Assembly (NCBI GenBank): GCA_018711785.1
Contig: DVHW01000062.1
Span: 1-7,758, forward strand
Length of the DNA: 7,758 nt
Origin: Candidatus Galloscillospira excrementavium
Lineage (GTDB): Bacteria > Bacillota > Clostridia > Oscillospirales > Oscillospiraceae
Direction of reading: 5' to 3'
In this document: piece after piece, positions 1 to 7,096 of the stretch
How the letters are laid out: each line of letters begins with the position of its first letter
Position numbering within the stretch: position 1 is the stretch's first letter
Program-made: the position numbers and the translations under genes
Notes under the pieces: generated by a model
Seen by the model: only the letters and a program-made list of their open reading frames with translations
What the model was told of the DNA's origin: nothing
Databases searched by the model: none

Positions 1-33
1 AGCGGATGCGCCCGGGCCCGCGTTTTCGGTCTC

Positions 34-954
<921 letters not shown>

Positions 955-961
955 TTCCTGT

Positions 962-968
962 CCTCCTC
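962..968 (-). promoter_or_regulatory. Shine-Dalgarno site of argF
   Basis: GAGGAGG on the minus strand, 7 nt upstream of the argF ATG and directly after the argD TAA stop. It fixes the argF start at 954. Confidence 0.8.
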
Positions 969-969
969 G

Positions 970-2145
970 TTATTTCAGGGCCTGGGCCATGATGGCCAGT
1001 CCCTTGTCCAGTTCCTCCCGGGTGATGGTCAGCGGCGGCAGCAGGCGCAGGTCGGGCCCCGCCGTCAGCACCAGCAGGCCGTGCTCAATGAGCGCGGCGG
1101 CCAGCTCCTTGTTGCTCCGCTCCCCTTTGACATCCACGCCGATCATCAGCCCCAGGCCCCGGGTGGCCCCCAGGCAGGGCAGATCCATGGCCTCGATCCG
1201 CTCCCGCAGATAGGCCCCCTTCTCCTTCACGGCGGCCAGGGCGTCCTCGTTCAGTACGTCCAGCACCGCCAGGGCGGCGGCGGCGCACACCGGGTTTCCC
1301 CCGAAGGTGGAGCCGTGGGTCCCCGCCGTCAGCACGTCCCGGCACTTCTCGCTGGCCAGGAAGCCCCCCATGGGCAGGCCCCCGGCGATGCCCTTGGCAA
1401 AGGAGACCGCATCGGGCAGGATGCCGTACTGCTGGAAGGCGAAGAGGGTGCCCGTCCGGCCGATGCCGGACTGGACCTCGTCCACCAGGAGCAGCCAGTC
1501 CCGCTCGGCGCAGAGGACGGCCAGGTCGTGGACAAAGCCCCGCTCCATGGGCAGCACGCCCCCCTCCCCCTGGACCAGCTCCAGGAGGACGGCGCACACG
1601 TCGTGCCCCGCCACCTCCTCCACGCCGGCCAGGGTGGGCTGGGCGTAGCGGAACCCGTCCGGGAAGGGGAAGAAGTAGTTGTGGAACACGTCCTGCCCCG
1701 TGGCGGTGAGGGTGTTCATGGTGCGGCCGTGGAAGGAGTTGCGCAGGGTGATGACCGTGCCCCGGCCCTTGCCGTACTTGTCGAAGGAGTACTTCCGGGC
1801 CAGCTTGATAAGCCCCTCGTTGGCCTCGGCCCCCGAGTTGCAGAAGAACACATCGGCCATGCCGGCTCGCTCACAGAGCACCCGGGCCAGCCTGGCCCCG
1901 GGCTGGGTGTAGAACAGGTTGGAGATGTGGCCCAGCCTGGCCGCCTGGGTGGCCACCGCGTCCACCCACTTGGGGTGCGCCGCGCCGATGGAGTTGACCC
2001 CGATGCCGCTGGAGAAGTCGATGTACTCCTTCCCCGCCAGGTCGTATAGGGTGGCCCCCCGGCCGTGGTCGATGTCCACGTCGAACCGGGCATAGGTGGG
2101 CATCACATAGGTGCTGTCCAGGGCCTTGAGTTCCTGATGGTCCAT
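970..2145 (-). CDS. argD: Acetylornithine aminotransferase (PLP-dependent, class III)
   Basis: Transfers an amino group from glutamate to N-acetylglutamate 5-semialdehyde, giving N2-acetylornithine; cytosolic. The 391-residue product has the standard length. Visible class III aminotransferase landmarks are SGIGVNS near 46-52, NSGAEANE at 103-110 (phosphate-binding turn), SFHGRT at 137-142, VDEVQSGIGRTG at 221-232 with the PLP-ring Asp222, the Schiff-base lysine Lys251 in FAKGIAGGLPMGG, and HGSTFGGNP at 277-285. The start is supported by an AAGGAGG site that overlaps the argB stop codon. The argB-argD gap is 13 nt and argD-argF is 15 nt, so these genes are almost certainly co-transcribed. Some family members also serve in lysine synthesis (succinyl-DAP aminotransferase) or as ornithine aminotransferase; the operon context makes ArgD by far the best call. 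Confidence 0.96.
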   Translation of the reverse strand: MDHQELKALDSTYVMPTYARFDVDIDHGRGATLYDLAGKEYIDFSSGIGVNSIGAAHPKWVDAVATQAARLGHISNLFYTQPGARLARVLCERAGMADVFFCNSGAEANEGLIKLARKYSFDKYGKGRGTVITLRNSFHGRTMNTLTATGQDVFHNYFFPFPDGFRYAQPTLAGVEEVAGHDVCAVLLELVQGEGGVLPMERGFVHDLAVLCAERDWLLLVDEVQSGIGRTGTLFAFQQYGILPDAVSFAKGIAGGLPMGGFLASEKCRDVLTAGTHGSTFGGNPVCAAAALAVLDVLNEDALAAVKEKGAYLRERIEAMDLPCLGATRGLGLMIGVDVKGERSNKELAAALIEHGLLVLTAGPDLRLLPPLTITREELDKGLAIMAQALK

Positions 2146-2153
2146 GGTGTCGG

Positions 2154-2160
2154 CCTCCTT
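2154..2160 (-). promoter_or_regulatory. Shine-Dalgarno site of argD overlapping the argB stop
   Basis: On the minus strand the argB stop codon and the ribosome site read TAAGGAGG, so AAGGAGG shares two bases with the TAA. The ATG of argD lies 8 nt further on. The overlap suggests that terminating ribosomes on argB feed initiation at argD. Confidence 0.8.
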
Positions 2161-3013
2161 AGAGAAGCATGGTGCCGATCCCCTCGTCGCTGAGCAGCTC
2201 GATGAGGATGGAGTGGGGGATGCGGCCGTCCAGAATGATGGTGCTGCGCACGCCGGAGCGCACCGCCTCTACACAGCAGTCCACCTTGGGGATCATGCCG
2301 CCGGAGATGATGCCGTCCTTCACCAGCCCCGGCACCTGGGACAGGGGCACCACCGGCAGCAGGGTGCTCTCATCCCTGGGGTCCCGCAGCAGGCCGCGGA
2401 CGTCGGTGAGGAGGATGAGCTTCTCGGCGTGGAGGGCCACCGCCAGCTTGGCCGCGGCGGTGTCGGCGTTGATGTTGTAGGCGGTGTCGGCGTCCTCCCC
2501 CTGGGCCACAGTGGAGACCACCGGGATGTACCCGTCCTTCAGGCAGTCCATCACCGGCTCGGGGTGGACGTGGGTCACCTCCCCCACCAGGCCGTACTTG
2601 GGGTCCAGCTGCCGGGCCTGGAAGAGCCCGCCGTCCATCCCGCACAGGCCGATGGCCTTGCCTCCCATGCGGTTGAGGGTGGCCACCAGGTTCTTGTTCA
2701 CCTTGCCGCAGAGGACCTGCTGGACGATGTCCATGGTCTCCTCGTCGGTGTAGCGCAGGCCGTCCACAAACTTGGACTCCTTGCCCACCTTTTTGAGCAT
2801 GTCGGTGATCTCCGGCCCGCCGCCGTGGACCACCACCACCCGGATGCCCACCAGGTGGAGAAGGATGATGTCGGAGATCACCGCCCGGCGGAGCTCCTCC
2901 GAGATCATGGCGTTGCCGCCGTACTTCACCACCACGGTCTTTCCGTAATACTTCTGGATATAGGGCAGAGCCTCGGCCAGCACCTCGGCCCGCTGCTGCA
3001 CATGGTCGGACAT
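2159..3013 (-). CDS. argB: Acetylglutamate kinase, likely arginine-sensitive type
   Basis: Phosphorylates N-acetylglutamate with ATP, normally the controlled step of the acetyl-cycling arginine pathway. With the start at 3013 the product has 284 residues. An upstream in-frame extension is possible but would run into the preceding gene and bypass a good ribosome site. Amino acid kinase motifs are visible: VVVKYGGNAM near residues 27-36 (phosphate-binding Lys), VVVHGGGPEI near 58-67, the NINADTAAAKLA segment, and LLTDVRGLL. The N-terminal stretch before KYGG is long and helix-like (QQRAEVLAEALPYIQKYYGK), and the C-terminus carries HSILIELLSDEGIGTM. In the family these go with hexameric, arginine-inhibited enzymes such as those of Thermotoga and Pseudomonas, and are lacking in the shorter E. 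coli enzyme. Feedback inhibition is therefore inferred, not shown. The gene starts 10 nt after the glycosyltransferase stop. Confidence 0.96.
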   Translation of the reverse strand: MSDHVQQRAEVLAEALPYIQKYYGKTVVVKYGGNAMISEELRRAVISDIILLHLVGIRVVVVHGGGPEITDMLKKVGKESKFVDGLRYTDEETMDIVQQVLCGKVNKNLVATLNRMGGKAIGLCGMDGGLFQARQLDPKYGLVGEVTHVHPEPVMDCLKDGYIPVVSTVAQGEDADTAYNINADTAAAKLAVALHAEKLILLTDVRGLLRDPRDESTLLPVVPLSQVPGLVKDGIISGGMIPKVDCCVEAVRSGVRSTIILDGRIPHSILIELLSDEGIGTMLL

Positions 3014-3020
3014 GGGATTC

Positions 3021-3026
3021 ACCTCA
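3021..3026 (-). promoter_or_regulatory. Shine-Dalgarno site of argB overlapping the upstream stop
   Basis: Minus strand TGAGGTGAATCCCATG: the TGA ends the membrane glycosyltransferase gene and is part of the TGAGGT ribosome site, 7 nt before the argB ATG at 3013. This decides the argB start and implies coupling of argB translation to the inserted membrane gene. Confidence 0.7.
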
Positions 3027-4550
3027 TCTGATCGTTTGGTTCCTCCCCGGCAACGGGGGAACCGGTCTCTTGTTCCGGGACAGGAGCCACTGCACCGGGA
3101 CCCCCGCCAGGACAAACAGGTAGGGCATGACGGAATAGCGGTATCGGGGCTGGACCTCAATGAGCAGGTACACGCAGAAAAAGGCGCAGACGGCCAGCAG
3201 GCACACCAGCGCGGCGCCCCTCTCCCGGCGCTCCGGGTACCGGAACAGCAGCACCGCCGTCCCGGCCAGGCAGATCCACACCAGGAGGGCGAGCCCGCGC
3301 TCGGCCAGGCACATCCACTCCAGGGCCGTCCCCACCGTCACGCCGGGCAGCAGCTCCACTCCCTGCTCCAGATAGCCTGACGACCAGGAGAAGGGCTCGT
3401 CCCAGGCCCACATGGCCTGGGTCTTGCCCAGGAAGAAGTCCAGAATGTCGTCCCGCTCCCGGAAGGACTGGCGGATAATGCGCCAGGTCTCCTCCCGGCG
3501 GGCCCCGTCGTCCTCCATATTCAGGATATCGGCGTGGGCCTCGGTGTAATCGCCGTACTCGTTGGCGGCGTCCAGCCCCACTACGAACTTCCACTCGGGC
3601 ACATTGTTGCTGATGCCGTTGGGCGCGATGCCCGCAGCCTGAAGGGCCGCTCCGGTCCCGGCCTGGACGCCGAAATAGGCCGCCAATGCCACCGCCAGGC
3701 CCAGGACCAGTCCCGCCGCCCGCCGCCTGTCCGGCCAGCGGGCCAGCAGGACCACGCCGGCCGCTGCCACCGCGGCCAGGGTCACGACCCCCTCCGGCCG
3801 GAAGAGGTTCCCCACCGCCAGACAGGCCCCGGCCAAGAGCATCCACCGCCACCCCCGGCGGGACAGCAGCAGCCAGAGCCCCAGCAGGAGAAAGCATAGG
3901 GACAGGTGCTGGTTGGTGAGCACCGGCGCCATGTGGATGGCGCCGGGGTACACGGCGTAGAGCAGGGCCGCTGCGGCCGCCGCCTTCCCGCTGAGAAAGA
4001 GCCGGCCCAGCTGGTAGAGCAGGAAGTTCGTGCCCAGCATGGCGGCCAGGTTGATGAGCTTCAGGGCCCAGTCGGAGGAAAAAATCCGGAGCACCAGGGC
4101 CTGGTAGGCCACAAAGGGGATCTGGTAGCCCCAGTTCTGAAAATATTGGTACTCGGTCCAGGTGAGGTCCCCCTGAGAGAGCATGACGGCGGCCCGGTGG
4201 AGCAGCTCGAAGTCGCTGTTGAGAGGGGTCTCCACCGCCAGCAGGTAGCCCAGGCGCAGGACCAGGGACAGGGCCATGGCCGCCGCCAGCAGGGTCCGGT
4301 GGGACCCGGGCAGCCTGGCCGCGCCGAAGAGCACCGCGGCGGCCAGCGCCGCCGCCAGCAGGACCATGCCGGCCCAGCCCCAGTCCCGGCTGTTCCCCTG
4401 GGCCGCCACGCTCTGCACCACGACCAGGGCCGCGGCGGCGGCCGCAAAGAGCAGCGCAGAGGTCTCCAGCGCCCGGCCCCAGCGCGTTCCCCTGCCCTCG
4501 CCGGCCAGGTCCAGCAGGCCGGAGGGGGCAGGCGCCGGCATCTGTCTCAT
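3024..4550 (-). CDS. Polytopic membrane glycosyltransferase, GT-C / PMT_2 (GT39-like) superfamily
   Basis: Putative integral membrane enzyme of 508 residues that would transfer a sugar from a polyprenyl-phosphate carrier to an acceptor outside the membrane; the acceptor is unknown. I see about 11-12 hydrophobic segments (for example 31-50, 58-79, 85-105, 161-181, 190-206, 214-230, 253-271, 277-293, 413-436, 445-465, 472-490). After the third comes a large loop with an acidic site, PLNSDFELLHRAA at 109-121, where GT-C enzymes hold the catalytic Asp (Asp113 candidate). YPGAIHMAPVLTNQHLSL (201-218) and QPRYRYSVMPYLFVLAG (467-483) resemble conserved PMT_2 segments. A soluble loop of roughly 110 residues (300-410) is probably extracytoplasmic. 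The gene begins 4 nt after the argJ stop and ends 10 nt before argB, so it is part of the arg transcript. The ribosome site is weak; a second in-frame ATG lies at 4541. Family call rests on motif memory only; the substrate cannot be given. Confidence 0.75.
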   Translation of the reverse strand: MRQMPAPAPSGLLDLAGEGRGTRWGRALETSALLFAAAAAALVVVQSVAAQGNSRDWGWAGMVLLAAALAAAVLFGAARLPGSHRTLLAAAMALSLVLRLGYLLAVETPLNSDFELLHRAAVMLSQGDLTWTEYQYFQNWGYQIPFVAYQALVLRIFSSDWALKLINLAAMLGTNFLLYQLGRLFLSGKAAAAAALLYAVYPGAIHMAPVLTNQHLSLCFLLLGLWLLLSRRGWRWMLLAGACLAVGNLFRPEGVVTLAAVAAAGVVLLARWPDRRRAAGLVLGLAVALAAYFGVQAGTGAALQAAGIAPNGISNNVPEWKFVVGLDAANEYGDYTEAHADILNMEDDGARREETWRIIRQSFRERDDILDFFLGKTQAMWAWDEPFSWSSGYLEQGVELLPGVTVGTALEWMCLAERGLALLVWICLAGTAVLLFRYPERRERGAALVCLLAVCAFFCVYLLIEVQPRYRYSVMPYLFVLAGVPVQWLLSRNKRPVPPLPGRNQTIR

Positions 4551-4554
4551 CGCA

Positions 4555-5820
4555 TCACGTCCGGTAATCCCCGTTGATCTTTACATAGTCGTAGGTCAAA
4601 TCGCAGCCCCAGCACTCGGCCTCACTCTCCCCCTCGTGGAGGTCCACGTCGATGAGCACCTCGTCCCGGGAGAGGATGCTCTTGGCCCGCTCCTCGTCGA
4701 AGTCCAGCCCCGCGCCCTGGCGGCAGACGGGGATCTCCCCCAGGTCGGAGCGGAAGGAGATATCCACATACTCCGGCCGGAAGGGGGCCTTGGAGTAGCC
4801 CATGGCGCACAGCACCCGCCCCCAGTTGGCGTCAGTGCCGAACATGGCCGCCTTCACCAGGGGGGAGCCCACCACCGCCTTGGCCAGGCGCTCGGCGGTC
4901 TCCTCGCTGCGGGCGTTCTTCACGTGGCAGGTCACCAGCCGGGTGGCCCCCTCCCCGTCCCCGGCGATGGCCCGGGCCAGCTCCCGGCACAGGGCGTGGA
5001 GGGCCTGGGTGAAGAGGGTGTAGTTGTCGTCCTTCCACTCGATGAGGGGGTTTTCCGCCATGCCGTTGGCCAGGACCACGCACATATCGTTGGTGGAGGT
5101 GTCCCCGTCCACCGTCACCCGGTTGAAGGTGCGGGGCACCACCTCGTGGAGGGCGTCGGTAAGCATTTCGTGGGTGATGGCGCAGTCAGTGGTGATGAAG
5201 CAGAGCATAGTGCCCATGTTGGGGTGGATCATGCCCGAGCCCTTGGCGATGGCCCCGATGGTCACCGTCTTTCCCCCCAGGGTCAGGGAGGCGGCCAGCT
5301 CCTTCTTCTCGGTGTCGGTGGTCATAATGGCGTGGGCCGCCTCATCCGAGCCGCCCTCTTTCTTCAGCTGTCCGGCCAGCACCGGCGCCCCCGCCTCAAT
5401 GGCGGCGATGTTCAGCGTCTGGCCGATGACCCCGGTGGAGGCCACCACGAAGTCGGTGGCCTTGCGCCCGGTGGCCTGGGCCGCGGCCTCACACATCCGC
5501 TGGGCGTTCTCATGTCCCTCCGGCGCGCAGGCGTTGGCGTTGCCCGAGTTGGCGATGACCCCCCAGGCCACCCCGTCCTCCAGGTGCTCCATGGTCACAT
5601 AGAGGGGGGCCGCCTTCACCCGGTTCATGGTGTACACCGCCGCAGCGGTACACTCCTTCTCCGAGAGGATCATGGCCAGGTCCCGCTTGCCCGATAGGTA
5701 GTCGGCCATGGAGGACACCACCGGCTGGTTGCCGTCGGCCAGCCCCTTCTTCACGCCGCAGCGGATGCCGCCGGCCAAAAATCCCTTGGGCGCGGTCACG
5801 CCGCCGGAGATCTGTTTCAT
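4555..5820 (-). CDS. argJ: Glutamate N-acetyltransferase / ornithine acetyltransferase (ArgJ)
   Basis: Transfers the acetyl group from N2-acetylornithine to glutamate, releasing ornithine and regenerating N-acetylglutamate. Some ArgJ proteins also use acetyl-CoA, which cannot be told from sequence here. The 421-residue precursor should cut itself into alpha and beta chains before the nucleophile Thr204 in KGSGMIHPNMGTML. The residue before it is Gly203, where Ala is the more usual residue. The oxyanion-hole STGVIG is at 128-133, TVDGDTSTNDM lies in the beta chain, and the C-terminus WGCDLTYDYVKINGDYRT is canonical. Start 5820 (MKQISGGVTAPKGF) is chosen because the family begins there and GAGGAGG lies 8 nt upstream; the frame continues open to 5886 but without family sequence. 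Compared with Bacillus subtilis ArgJ as I recall it, residues about 26-43 are an insertion of some 18 residues before KRDLAM. Confidence 0.95.
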   Translation of the reverse strand: MKQISGGVTAPKGFLAGGIRCGVKKGLADGNQPVVSSMADYLSGKRDLAMILSEKECTAAAVYTMNRVKAAPLYVTMEHLEDGVAWGVIANSGNANACAPEGHENAQRMCEAAAQATGRKATDFVVASTGVIGQTLNIAAIEAGAPVLAGQLKKEGGSDEAAHAIMTTDTEKKELAASLTLGGKTVTIGAIAKGSGMIHPNMGTMLCFITTDCAITHEMLTDALHEVVPRTFNRVTVDGDTSTNDMCVVLANGMAENPLIEWKDDNYTLFTQALHALCRELARAIAGDGEGATRLVTCHVKNARSEETAERLAKAVVGSPLVKAAMFGTDANWGRVLCAMGYSKAPFRPEYVDISFRSDLGEIPVCRQGAGLDFDEERAKSILSRDEVLIDVDLHEGESEAECWGCDLTYDYVKINGDYRT

Positions 5821-5828
5821 CGTAAACG

Positions 5829-5835
5829 CCTCCTC
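5829..5835 (-). promoter_or_regulatory. Shine-Dalgarno site that fixes the argJ start
   Basis: GAGGAGG on the minus strand, 8 nt upstream of the ATG at 5818-5820. It argues for the MKQISGG start over the 22-residue longer open frame beginning at 5886. Confidence 0.8.
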
Positions 5836-5876
5836 ATTTCCGCCCGGGAGCCATCCCCCGCGGGAACCCCGGGCCC

Positions 5877-5908
5877 GGCGCGGCACTCCGCCTCCGCGGG
5901 GCCGCGCC
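5877..5908 (-). other. GC-rich hairpin in the argC-argJ gap
   Basis: The 100 bp between the argC stop and the argJ start are long for this operon. They contain a perfect 8-bp inverted repeat, ggcgcggc at 5877-5884 against gccgcgcc at 5901-5908, with a 16-nt loop. Nearby are further self-complementary runs (cccgcggg at 5857-5864). No T run follows on the minus strand, so it is not a standard intrinsic terminator. It may act in mRNA processing, stability or pausing, or be a relic of an inserted element; function is unknown. Confidence 0.5.
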
Positions 5909-5920
5909 CTCTGCTGTCTC

Positions 5921-6865
5921 TTATTCTACTACCAGGCCGGCTGTTTCGTCCAGTCCCAGCATGAGATTCATGTTCTGCACCGCCGCGCCGCTGGCCCCCT
6001 TGCCCAGGTTGTCGAACCGGGCGGCGACCACGGTCTGCTCCTCATTCCCGCAGACCGTCAGCTCCAGGGTGTCCTTCCCCGCCAGAGTGTTGGCGGCCAG
6101 CATACCCGGATTTTCCGCAAAGGAATTTACCTTTACAAGTCCGGATCCCTCGTAGTAGCGCGCCAGCATCTCAGCGATATCGCGGGCCGCCGGGCGGCCG
6201 GGCAGAAAGCGGTTCTGAAGGGAGATGACTGTTTCCATCCCCTTGTAGTAGTCGTCCACCACCGGGCAGAACACCGGCGGATGGGCCAGCCCGGACAGAG
6301 CGGTCATCTCGGGCAGGTGCTTGTGCCGGAGGGTGGTGCCGTACAGTCTTGGGCTGTAAAGTTCCTTTCCTTTATCGCTATCCTCGTACTCCGCGATCAT
6401 CTTCTTTCCCCCGCCGGAGTAGCCGGTGAGGGAAAAGCAGGTGAGAGGATAGTCCCTGGGCAGGATGCCCAGGGACACCAGCGGCGCGGCGCCGGCCAGA
6501 AACCCGGTGGCGTGGCAGCCCGGATTGGCCACCCGGGCCGCGGCGCGGATGCGCTCCCGCTGGCCCGGGCGCAGCTCGGGGAAGCCGTACACCCAGCCGG
6601 GGGCAGTGCGGTGGGCGGTGGAGCAGTCGATGACCCGGGTGCGGTCGTTCTCGATCATGTCCACCGCCTCGATGGCGGCGGCGTCGGGCAGGCAGAGAAA
6701 GACAATGTCCGCCCCGTTGAGGAATTTCTTCCGCTCCGCCGGATCCTTCCGTTTGTCCTCGCCGATGAGGAGGAGCTCAATGTCCTCCCGGCTCCCCAGC
6801 CGCTCGTAGATCTGGAGGCCGGTGGTGCCCTCCTTGCCGTCGATGTATACCTTTGGTTTGCTCAT
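5921..6865 (-). CDS. argC: N-acetyl-gamma-glutamyl-phosphate reductase, short (type 2) class
   Basis: NADPH-dependent reduction of N-acetylglutamyl 5-phosphate to the semialdehyde; cytosolic. From the ATG at 6865 the product has 314 residues, near the length of the short type 2 class (about 310) and shorter than the roughly 345-residue type 1 enzymes. The N-terminus KVYIDGKEGTTGLQI is the Rossmann glycine-rich segment typical of type 2. Catalytic Cys117 lies in VANPGCHATG, where YP commonly replaces HA. TGYSGGGKK is at 147-155 and the catalytic His183 candidate is in RHKHLPEM. The frame also offers a GTG at 6883; neither start has a strong ribosome site (a weak GTGAG sits 6 nt before the ATG). 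The ATG is preferred because family homology starts at SKPKVYIDG. Codons around residues 160-175 (minus strand near 6340-6390) are visibly more AT-rich than the surroundings. Confidence 0.93.
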   Translation of the reverse strand: MSKPKVYIDGKEGTTGLQIYERLGSREDIELLLIGEDKRKDPAERKKFLNGADIVFLCLPDAAAIEAVDMIENDRTRVIDCSTAHRTAPGWVYGFPELRPGQRERIRAAARVANPGCHATGFLAGAAPLVSLGILPRDYPLTCFSLTGYSGGGKKMIAEYEDSDKGKELYSPRLYGTTLRHKHLPEMTALSGLAHPPVFCPVVDDYYKGMETVISLQNRFLPGRPAARDIAEMLARYYEGSGLVKVNSFAENPGMLAANTLAGKDTLELTVCGNEEQTVVAARFDNLGKGASGAAVQNMNLMLGLDETAGLVVE

Positions 6866-6872
6866 ATCTGTC

Positions 6873-6986
6873 TCACGCTTCACTCTCTCCGTCCGCGCCG
6901 GCCTTCTCCCGCCCGGCCACGAATGCCTTGATATTGGTGATCTGCTCCTCTACCGCCTTTTTCGCCGGGCCGCCGCAGTTCCCCAT
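6873..6986 (-). pseudogene. Stranded second copy of the argH 3' end (37-codon remnant frame)
   Basis: A short frame, ATG at 6986 to TGA at 6873, encodes a 37-residue peptide whose core GGPAKKAVEEQI-TNIKAFVAGREK repeats the C-terminus of ArgH. It differs from the intact copy by Ala to Thr and Glu to Gly, and then continues as AGADGESEA before its stop. The stop is 7 nt from the argC ATG, matching the short gaps elsewhere in this operon. I infer this was the original argH terminus and that it was cut off by the adjacent insertion. A weak AAGG lies 4 nt before the ATG, so translation as a small leader in front of argC is possible but unproven. Confidence 0.7.
6902..6975 (-). repeat. Direct repeat, copy 1 (argH tail)
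   Basis: 74 bp that match 7102-7175 at an offset of exactly 200 bp with three mismatches (6913, 6924 and 6938). It has the same orientation as copy 2. The identity ends sharply at 6975/7175 on one side and around 6901/7101 on the other. Because 200 is not a multiple of 3, this copy is out of frame with intact argH. Confidence 0.92.
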
Positions 6987-7006
6987 GGGACCTTGGTCCC
7001 GCGGGG
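6981..7006. repeat. Hairpin 1 of the palindromic segment
   Basis: gggacc (6987-6992) pairs with ggtccc (6995-7000), and flanking cccc (6981-6984) pairs with gggg (7003-7006) across a 2-nt internal mismatch. The ATG of the 37-codon remnant frame lies in its arm. TTTTT follows on the plus strand at 7014-7018, but not directly after the stem. Confidence 0.65.
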
Positions 7007-7022
7007 GCCCCGGTTTTTGATC

Positions 7023-7050
7023 TGCTCGGGCGGAGTGAATCCGCCCGGCA
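7023..7050. repeat. Hairpin 2 of the palindromic segment
   Basis: Perfect 8-bp stem cgggcgga (7027-7034) with tccgcccg (7040-7047) and a 5-nt loop gtgaa. The stem is extended by tgc/gca (7023-7025 with 7048-7050) past one bulged base. Confidence 0.75.
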
Positions 7051-7051
7051 T

Positions 7052-7077
7052 CGAGGTTTTGCTGCGCAAAACGCTCG
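7052..7077. repeat. Hairpin 3 of the palindromic segment
   Basis: Perfect 7-bp stem gttttgc (7056-7062) with gcaaaac (7066-7072) and a 3-nt loop, extended by cgag/ctcg (7052-7055 with 7074-7077) past one bulged G. It is AT-richer in its core than the surrounding DNA. No U run follows on either strand, so it is not a terminator. Confidence 0.75.
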
Positions 7078-7096
7078 GTACCGTCTCCGGCGGCCT

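Noticed and set aside
2144..3031. 295-codon plus-strand open frame opposite argB
   Set aside because: Same compositional shadow effect, covering argB almost exactly with no recognisable domain.
4276..5697. 473-codon plus-strand open frame opposite argJ and the membrane gene start
   Set aside because: Antisense shadow; composition is His/Gly/Val-rich and it crosses a real gene boundary.
4535..6880. Shared word TGAGACAGAT near the starts of argC and the membrane gene
   Set aside because: A 10-base match at two gene starts, not present before the other genes and not matching a known operator; probably chance.
5708..6931. 407-codon plus-strand open frame opposite argC
   Set aside because: Antisense shadow of argC and its flanks, no domain or ribosome site seen.
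6981..7018. Intrinsic terminator (hairpin 1 followed by TTTTT)
   Set aside because: The T run is on the plus strand, against the operon direction, and 7 nt separate it from the stem. No plus-strand gene ends here.
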